Shown here: positions 59,067 to 64,000 of the stretch, one piece after another
How the letters are laid out: each line of letters starts with the position of its first letter
Position numbering within the stretch: position 1 is the first letter of the stretch
NCBI RefSeq assembly: GCF_016735675.1
Contig: NZ_JAERSG010000001.1
Coordinates: forward strand, 806,001 to 870,000
Reading direction: 5' to 3'
DNA length: 64,000 nucleotides
Source of the DNA: Nocardioides baculatus
Lineage (GTDB): Bacteria > Actinomycetota > Actinomycetes > Propionibacteriales > Nocardioidaceae
Program-made: the position numbers and the translations under genes
Notes under the pieces: model-generated
The model's input: only the letters and a program-made list of their open reading frames with translations
What the model was told of the DNA's origin: nothing
The model's database searches: none

Positions 59067-60575
59067 TCAGTCGTTCTCCCAGTAGGCGCCCTTGCGGTAG
59101 GGATCGGGCTCGACCGTGGTGATCTTGCGGCGCTCGGTGACGTAGGTGCGCTGGAGGGTGCCGTCGGGTCCCACGACCATCCGCGCCACCCGGAAGTTGG
59201 CGTACGTCGTCGTGTAGGCGTTGCGCGAGTTGCGCTTCTTCTTCCACTGGTAGTCGAAGTTTCGGACGTACTTCCGGGTCACCTTCCGGCCGCGGACGGT
59301 CATCCGCACCTCGTCGTTGGCCGGGCTGAGGCTGGCCCAGTTGGCGGACCCCGTCACGAGCATCTCCGTCCCGGGAACGCCGTCGTAGGTCCCCTGGATC
59401 GTCAGGTACTTCTGGTGGGAGTAGAAGTTGAGGATCAGGTCGTCCTTGCCGTCCTTGTTGAGGTCGTAGTTGTCCTCGGTGTTGTAGTCGAGGCCGGTGG
59501 AGCGCAGGGGGATCCGGCCCCGCTTCGTCAGCGCACCGAGGACCCGCTTGGTGTGGTAGCCGATCAGGCCGTACATGACGCGGACCTTGCACCCCTCGGC
59601 CCACTTGTCGCGGATCGCGGCCGCGAGGTAGTCGCCCCGACGTCCGCGCATGGTGTGCATGGACAGTGCGAGGCGCGTCCGCACCTGGCCGCCGGCGCCG
59701 TCCGGGGTGAGGCACTGCACCTTGCCGAGCGTGTCGAGCACGACGTCGTTGCGGGGACCGGACGGTCGGGGGAAGGCCCACACCGTGTGCTTGTCCACCG
59801 ACTCGTTGCACTCGCCGGTGGTGGGCGTGCCGCCGTCCACCGACTCGTTGCACTCGCCGGTGGTGGGCGTGCCGCAGAAGTGGCGCGCAGGTTGGCGTAC
59901 GTCGTAGTCGTTGGTCATGTCGTCGAAGAGCCGGGCGTACTGCTGGTACAGCTCGTGGTCACCTGAGCTGAAGTAGAGGTCGTTCCACTGGTGGATCGCC
60001 GCGTTGAGCATCAGGTTGGCCGATCCCACCGCCACCACGTCGCGCGAGGCCCCCGCGCGGGAGAACAGGTAGAACTTCGAGTGCATGTTGTTGACGCTGT
60101 TCTGCTTGGCGCGGCAGCCGGACGTGCAGCGGTAGATGAAGCTGTCGGCGCTCCGCTTCGCGCCGATCCTCTTCCGGACGACCCGCATCGCCTTCGTGTA
60201 CTGGTGGTCGTTGAGCAGCATCTGCACCTTCACGCCGCGCTTGTGCGCGGCGACCAGCGCATCGGCGACCGGCATCCGGTCGAAGGAGTAGACAGCGATC
60301 CGGATGGTCGAGCCCGGGCGGGTGTGGCGGATCGTCTGGATCACCTTCCGCTCGATCCGGAAGTAGCCCTTCTTGCGTCGCGGGTCGTTGAAGAAGGGTC
60401 CACGCGGCGCCTTCCACCGACGCCGTTCGGAGGCTGTCGTCACGGACAGGTCCCCGGTCCCTGGCCGGTCCACGGCCACCACCGCCCCGGACGGCGGAGC
60501 AGCGGATGCTGCCTCGCCGGTGAGTGGACCCACGAGGAGGCACAGGATGAGCAGGAGAACGGACGACCTCGACAC
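59067..60575 (-). CDS. secreted phospholipase D-like protein
   Basis: 502 residues from GTG 60575 with a signal peptide (SVLLLILCLLVGPLTGEAAS). Two HKD-type halves: HSKFYLFSRAGAS...GSANLM (about 190-220) and SHQKYLTIQG...GSANWA (about 405-435). The His-x-Lys and Gly-Ser-Ala-Asn elements are present and the D/E position is less strict. Between them are a 14-residue tandem duplication (TPTTGECNESVD twice) and a Cys pair. It probably hydrolyses phosphodiesters outside the cell; lipid or nucleic acid substrate cannot be settled. A longer in-frame start at 60677 lacks a leader. Confidence 0.85.
   Translation of the reverse strand: MSRSSVLLLILCLLVGPLTGEAASAAPPSGAVVAVDRPGTGDLSVTTASERRRWKAPRGPFFNDPRRKKGYFRIERKVIQTIRHTRPGSTIRIAVYSFDRMPVADALVAAHKRGVKVQMLLNDHQYTKAMRVVRKRIGAKRSADSFIYRCTSGCRAKQNSVNNMHSKFYLFSRAGASRDVVAVGSANLMLNAAIHQWNDLYFSSGDHELYQQYARLFDDMTNDYDVRQPARHFCGTPTTGECNESVDGGTPTTGECNESVDKHTVWAFPRPSGPRNDVVLDTLGKVQCLTPDGAGGQVRTRLALSMHTMRGRRGDYLAAAIRDKWAEGCKVRVMYGLIGYHTKRVLGALTKRGRIPLRSTGLDYNTEDNYDLNKDGKDDLILNFYSHQKYLTIQGTYDGVPGTEMLVTGSANWASLSPANDEVRMTVRGRKVTRKYVRNFDYQWKKKRNSRNAYTTTYANFRVARMVVGPDGTLQRTYVTERRKITTVEPDPYRKGAYWEND
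59793..59876 (-). repeat. 42-bp in-frame tandem duplication in the PLD gene
   Basis: Two 42-base units that I read as identical except the last base (GTCCACCGACTCGTTGCACT...). They encode TPTTGECNESVD(G/K). The length keeps the frame, so the protein has an extra 14-residue Cys-bearing loop. Confidence 0.9.
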
Positions 60576-60743
60576 GACGAACCCTTCAGGCCGCCCTCGG
60601 CGAGGGGGCGCGGGCGACACGTTCACGATCGACACACCGGCCGCCGGCACCCCACGCGCCCGGCCGGGCGAGAACACCAGCGACCGTACCCGCCGACCCC
60701 AGAGGACGACGAGTCGTCAGGTCCCGACCGGCACGATGGGGCC

Positions 60744-61856
60744 ATGACCGGGCCGCTCGAGGGACGCCTCGTCGGGCTCGACGTGGCCCGGTGCCTCGCG
60801 CTGCTCGGGATGGTCGCCACCCACGTCCTCGAGGCGCGTACGCCTGGGGGCGACCTGTCCACGGCGCAGTGGCTGGCAGGCGGTCGCGCGTCCGCGCTGT
60901 TCGCGGTGCTGGCCGGCGTGAGCCTCGCGCTGATGACGCGCGAGCCCCTGCGCGGTACGCCGCTCGCGCTGCGCACCGCGGCGATCGCGGTGCGGGCCGT
61001 CCTCATCGGTCTGCTGGGCCTGGTGCTCGGCGGCCTGGACACCGGCATCGCGATCATCCTCAGCTACTACGCGCTGCTCTTCGTCCTGGGCCTTCCGTTC
61101 ACCTTCCTGCGCCTGCGGTGGATCGCGCCTCTGGCAGTCGTCTGGGTCGTCGGGGCGCCGGTCCTCTCACACCTGGTCCGCCCGCGGCTGCCGGAGCGCG
61201 GCTACGACAGCCCGACCCTCGGCCAGCTCGGAGATCCCGCCCAGCTGGGGAGCGAGCTGCTGCTGACCGGCTACTACCCGGTCCTTCCCTGGCTGGCCTA
61301 CCTGCTCGTCGGTCTGGCCCTGGGTCGTCTCGACCTTCGCAACCGCTCGCTCCTCGGCGCCCTCGCGCTCGGCGGCCTCGGGCTCGCCGTCCTCGCGACC
61401 CAGGTCTCCCGCACGTTCGCCGACCCCAAGGTGGCCGAGGCCAACGCCACCGGGATGTACGGCACGACGCCGGCCGACGGCGACTGGAGCTGGCTGCTCC
61501 TCGCCGCGCCGCACTCAGCGACGCCGTTCGACCTGGCCCAGACGATCGGCAGCGCGGTCCTGGTGATCGCGGTCTGCCTCCTGCTCGAGCGGGTGCTGCC
61601 GCGAGCAGCGGCCGCCGTCCTGGGGGTCGTGCTCGGCGCCGGAGCCGCGACCCTCACGCTCTACTCGATGCACGTGGTGATGCGCACCGAGCAGGTGTGG
61701 CCGGCCGAGGAACCGTCGTCGTACGTGTCCCACGTGGTGGTGCTGCTCGCCGTCGGCGCCGTCCTGCGGATGCTGCGGCTGCGCGGTCCGCTCGAGGTGG
61801 TGGCCGGCCTGCCCGTCCGCCTCGCGCGGGCCCAGCGCAACGGCACGCTCCGGTAG
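60744..61856 (+). CDS. heparan-alpha-glucosaminide N-acetyltransferase-like (DUF1624/DUF418) membrane protein
   Basis: 370 residues, about nine to ten membrane helices. The N-terminal signature RLVGLDVARCLALLGMVATH (R-x2-D-x2-R...H) is typical of the DUF418/HGSNAT acyltransferase-like superfamily. The loop TGYYPVLPWLAYLLVGLALG and the C-terminal YSMHVVMRTEQVW continue the pattern. Such proteins transfer acyl groups across the membrane to sugars; here the acceptor is unknown. It is divergent from the PLD-like gene. Confidence 0.8.
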   Translation: MTGPLEGRLVGLDVARCLALLGMVATHVLEARTPGGDLSTAQWLAGGRASALFAVLAGVSLALMTREPLRGTPLALRTAAIAVRAVLIGLLGLVLGGLDTGIAIILSYYALLFVLGLPFTFLRLRWIAPLAVVWVVGAPVLSHLVRPRLPERGYDSPTLGQLGDPAQLGSELLLTGYYPVLPWLAYLLVGLALGRLDLRNRSLLGALALGGLGLAVLATQVSRTFADPKVAEANATGMYGTTPADGDWSWLLLAAPHSATPFDLAQTIGSAVLVIAVCLLLERVLPRAAAAVLGVVLGAGAATLTLYSMHVVMRTEQVWPAEEPSSYVSHVVVLLAVGAVLRMLRLRGPLEVVAGLPVRLARAQRNGTLR

Positions 61857-61879
61857 CACCCGCGTGGGAGGACCGGGCG

Positions 61880-62360
61880 TCAGAGCCAGGTGTTGTCGTG
61901 CTCGCGCATGAAGCGGTCGTACGCATCGCCGTCGAGGTTGCCGGCACCCGCCGCGAGGCCCTCGAAGTACGCCTCGCGCGGAGCACCCGGCGCGAAGTGG
62001 AGGAGCATCGTCGCTGCGCCGTCCTCGTTGCGGAAGCCGTGGATCCCACCCGCCGGGACGTGGGCGAAGTCGCCCGCGTGGCACTTCACCCAGTCGGTGC
62101 CGTCGTAGATCGTGACGGTGCCCTCGAGGACGAAGAACGACTCGGTGATCGTCCGGTGGAAGTGGGCGCCCGGACCGCTCGGCGGTCCGGCGAACTCCCA
62201 CCGGTAGAGCCCGAACGTGCCCTGCGTCTCGGCGCCCTGCGCGAGGTAGAACACCAAGTTGTCCGTTGGGGTAGACGACGGCCGGCTCGATCCCCGCCCG
62301 CAACACGCGCGCGGAGACCTCGCCGGAGTCGCCTTCGTAGATCGGCGGCGGGTAGCTCAT
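61880..62360 (-). pseudogene. cupin-domain protein gene with a frameshift
   Basis: The natural start is ATG 62360 (MSYPPPIYEGDSGEVSARVL), but that frame leaves homology after VVYPNG. The rest of the cupin continues in another frame from about 62257: VFYLAQGAETQGTFGLYRWE, HFHRTITESFFVLEGTV (metal His/Glu) and AGGIHGFRNEDG. Removing one G from the GG at 62263-62264 (minus-strand CAACGGACAA) would join them as ...YPNDNLVFYLAQ. Either a recent pseudogene or a base-call error. Family: single-domain cupin related to quercetin dioxygenase-like proteins; the intact length would be about 159. Confidence 0.75.
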
Positions 62361-62367
62361 GGAGCGA

Positions 62368-62841
62368 TCATGCCTCGGCGGCGGCTTCGTAGCCCGCCTT
62401 GACCTCGTCGCCGGAGGCGTTGTTGAACTGGTTGATCCGGATCTGGTTGCCGAAGGGGTCGCGGATGCCGAAGTCGGTGCCGTAGGGCTGGGTGACCGGC
62501 TCCTGGGTGATCTCGACGCCGGCGTCGCGCAGCGCCTCGTAGGTCGCGTGGACGTCGCTGCTCACGAGGAACAGGCCGCCGAGCGCCCCCTTGGTGACGA
62601 GCTCGCGGACCTGGGCGGCGGTCGACTCGTCGTGCTGCGGACCGCCGACGAGCTCGAGCAGGATCGAGGTGTCCTGGCCGGGCACGCCGACGGTGAGCCA
62701 GCGCATGAAGCCGAGGTCGATGTCGTCGCGCACCTCGAAGCCGAGGTGGGTCGTGTAGAAGTCGAGCGCCTCGTCCTGGTCGAGCACGGGCACGGAGCGG
62801 ATGTGGAGGGAGGTGATGTGGTTGCCGTTGTCGGTGGTCAT
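62368..62841 (-). CDS. VOC family protein (glyoxalase-like)
   Basis: 157 residues: two beta-alpha-beta-beta-beta modules with SLHIRSVPVLDQDEALDFYT, GFEVRDDIDLGFMRWLTVGV, LGGLFLVSSDVHATYEAL and DPFGNQIRINQF. Possible metal ligands are His13 and the final Gln/Asn-rich strand. The DUF-like YwkD/extradiol-related type is common next to AraC regulators in actinobacteria. The AraC gene starts upstream with 11 bases between, so they form one operon, with the cupin gene seven bases downstream. Confidence 0.87.
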   Translation of the reverse strand: MTTDNGNHITSLHIRSVPVLDQDEALDFYTTHLGFEVRDDIDLGFMRWLTVGVPGQDTSILLELVGGPQHDESTAAQVRELVTKGALGGLFLVSSDVHATYEALRDAGVEITQEPVTQPYGTDFGIRDPFGNQIRINQFNNASGDEVKAGYEAAAEA

Positions 62842-62851
62842 GACGAGGACG

Positions 62852-63310
62852 CTAGTGAGGCTCGCCCTCGTCCCGCTTCTCCGAAACCGCTGTCGTGAGG
62901 GGCGCTGTCCCTTCCCGGGGCCGGGTCCACGCCGCGATGAAGCACGACGGCACGGCGACGGGGGCGTGCTGGGCCCGGAACTCCGTGGGGGAGAGCCCGA
63001 CGATGTTGCTGAAGGTCCGGCTGAAGGTGCCCAGGCTGGCGAACCCGACGTCCCACGCCACGTCCGTGACGGGCCGGTCGGTCTGGCGCAGCAGCGTCAT
63101 CGCCCGCTCGACCCGGCGGCGCTGGAGGTAGCGGTGCGGCGTCTCGCCGTACACGTCCTTGAAGACCCGGCCGAACTGGGAGGGGGAGAGGTGCGCGATC
63201 GCCGCCAGCGTCGGTACGTCGAGGGGGTCGGCGTAGCGGCGGTCCATCTCGTCGCGGGCGCGGAGCATCCGCCGGTTGGTGTCCTCCCGGGCGGACAGCG
63301 GCGCGACCAT
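62852..63310 (-). CDS. AraC family transcriptional regulator, DNA-binding domain only
   Basis: 152 residues from ATG 63310. Two HTH motifs: VPTLAAIAHLSPSQFGRVFK and VTDVAWDVGFASLGTFSRTF. There is no N-terminal effector domain, as in MarA/SoxS-like activators. The C-terminal tail reads VAVPSCFIAAWTRPRE. It heads the AraC-VOC-cupin genes and likely activates them. The upstream open frame to 63376 is Val/Arg-rich without homology and is rejected. Confidence 0.88.
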   Translation of the reverse strand: MVAPLSAREDTNRRMLRARDEMDRRYADPLDVPTLAAIAHLSPSQFGRVFKDVYGETPHRYLQRRRVERAMTLLRQTDRPVTDVAWDVGFASLGTFSRTFSNIVGLSPTEFRAQHAPVAVPSCFIAAWTRPREGTAPLTTAVSEKRDEGEPH

Positions 63311-63366
63311 GCGCCCCAACCTAGACGCGAACCCAGGTGCGACCCAGACGCGAAGCACGACAAAGA

Positions 63367-63403
63367 GCAGCGGCACGGCCCCGGGGGGAAGCCGTGCCGC
63401 TGC
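63367..63403 (-). terminator. strong hairpin between the repeat-protein and AraC genes
   Basis: A perfect 13-bp stem GCAGCGGCACGGC with an 11-base loop; on the minus strand it is followed by TCTTTG, a weak T-tract. It probably ends transcription coming from the Lys-Pro-Thr protein gene before the AraC promoter. Confidence 0.65.
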
Positions 63404-63516
63404 GGTGCGTTGAGGGCTAGGGCCCGTCGCCGTTGGATGCGGGGAGAATCTCCGTACTCGAAGCGGGGGTGATGAATACGGTGGCGTCGGGTGCAGGCCC
63501 GCGGAACGCGGCCGCT

Positions 63517-63536
63517 CCGGTCACTCTCGTGACCGG
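63517..63536 (-). terminator. small hairpin after the Lys-Pro-Thr repeat gene
   Basis: CCGGTCAC and GTGACCGG form an 8-bp stem with a TCTC loop, four bases beyond the stop codon at 63541-63543. With the larger hairpin at 63367-63403 it may form a double terminator. Confidence 0.5.
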
Positions 63537-63540
63537 ACAT

Positions 63541-64000
63541 TCAGGGTGTCCTGCCGCCTCCCTTGGTGGTGGACGAGTCGGTCGGGGAGGGCTGCTCGGT
63601 CGGCTTGCCGGGCGGCCTGCTCGGCTTTCCGGTCGGCTTGTCGGTCGGCTTGCCGGTCGCCGAGCTCGAGGTCGGCGTCGAGGTGGGCGTCGAGGTGGGC
63701 GTCGAGGTGGGCGTCGGCGTGGAACTGGGCTTGCCGGTGGGCTTGTCGGTCGGCTTCCCCGTGGGCTTGTCCGTGGGCTTGCCGGTGGGCTTGTCGGTCG
63801 GCTTGCCGGTGGGCTTGTCGGTCGGCTTCCCCGTGGGCTTGTCCGTGGGCTTGCCGGTGGGCTTGGGTTCGCCGATCAGGCCGACGCAGTAGGTCGCGAC
63901 CTGGTCCGCGCCACCCGCCTCGGCGGCGAGCGCGCGGAAGGCGGCGCTGTCGAGGGACGACCCGTTGGCGGAGTGGTCGGTGGCCTGGAACGCGCGGCAG
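63541..64000 (-). CDS. C-terminal part of a Lys-Pro-Thr repeat protein, partial
   Basis: The minus-strand frame is open to the right edge and ends TGA 63541. The visible about 152 residues start [20 protein letters not shown], then [20 protein letters not shown], a conserved Cys-Cys-bracketed segment seen in exported or membrane-linked actinobacterial proteins. After this come about 11 [12 protein letters not shown] repeats, a Thr/Pro/Ser stretch ([11 protein letters not shown]) and a basic tail KGGGRTP. The tail is probably an extended wall-spanning or disordered region. The N-terminus is beyond the window, so export is inferred. The reverse complement reads as a false Gly-Leu-Pro repeat protein. 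Confidence 0.75.
   Translation of the reverse strand, partial: CRAFQATDHSANGSSLDSAAFRALAAEAGGADQVATYCVGLIGEPKPTGKPTDKPTGKPTDKPTGKPTDKPTGKPTDKPTGKPTDKPTGKPSSTPTPTSTPTSTPTSTPTSSSATGKPTDKPTGKPSRPPGKPTEQPSPTDSSTTKGGGRTP

Noticed and set aside
63720..63870. Regular repeats that might suggest a CRISPR array
   Set aside because: Repeats are contiguous codon-phased units without unique spacers and encode KPTDKPTG.
63563..63892. Plus-strand ORF of Gly-Leu-Pro-Val-Gly repeats
   Set aside because: It is the reverse complement of the Lys-Pro-Thr repeat protein, which has a conserved Cys-bracketed domain in its frame and a proper stop followed by hairpins.

Overview
The window looks like chromosomal DNA of a high-GC actinobacterium, most likely Nocardioides or a close relative. 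This is inferred from very strong G/C bias at third codon positions, many GTG starts, chains of genes overlapping by 1-4 bases, a TAA-poor stop repertoire and the gene families present. I see no rRNA, tRNA, prophage, transposase or CRISPR array, so this is ordinary core and metabolic chromosome sprinkled with small palindromic repeats.

Layout. 1-9 kb: 3' end of glmS, a secreted protein with a late in-frame stop, a TetR-glpD pair divergent from an alkyl-DHAP-synthase-like FAD oxidase, a pirin, a GH1 beta-glucosidase and a membrane protein. 9-16 kb: an overlapping sulfotransferase and three glycosyltransferase-like genes, a GIY-YIG nuclease gene bracketed by inverted repeats, and UDP-glucose dehydrogenase; together these suggest surface glycan synthesis. 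16-25 kb: a secreted repeat/collagen-like protein, small proteins, FabH, hydrolases, a histidine-kinase remnant, and a PadR-controlled 2,4-dienoyl-CoA reductase. 25-32 kb: CaiB-type CoA transferase/racemase, amidotransferase, flavin monooxygenase, LacI regulator and an arsenic locus (arsR-aqpS-arsC divergent from arsI). 32-38 kb: DEAD-box helicase, luciferase-like oxidoreductase, CPBP protease, NAD(P)-binding protein and cation/proton antiporter. 38-49 kb: MerR-fadA-fadB beta-oxidation genes, an ABC pair, and a PadR-ABC-FtsX operon. 49-58.6 kb: one translationally coupled operon (TetR, TIGR03084 protein, AtuA-like protein, acyl-CoA dehydrogenase, SRPBCC protein, biotin-dependent acyl-CoA carboxylase beta and alpha, second acyl-CoA dehydrogenase), which resembles terpenoid/leucine-type branched acyl-CoA catabolism. 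58.6-64 kb: MmcQ/YjbR protein, secreted phospholipase D-like protein, acyltransferase-like membrane protein, a frameshifted cupin, a VOC protein, an AraC regulator and the C-terminus of a Lys-Pro-Thr repeat protein.

The most unusual content is small repeated DNA that touches coding sequence. An 84-bp palindromic element sits in frame inside the carboxylase beta gene and has an intergenic sibling 10 kb away. A 77-bp unit encoding a 26-residue mini-ORF is tandemly duplicated so that each copy ends in the start codon of the next reading frame, and a related copy sits in the same position before another gene 13 kb away. A third family of about 64-bp palindromes occurs three times between genes. 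Two genes carry apparent lesions (an in-frame TAA and a frameshift), which could be real or sequencing errors.
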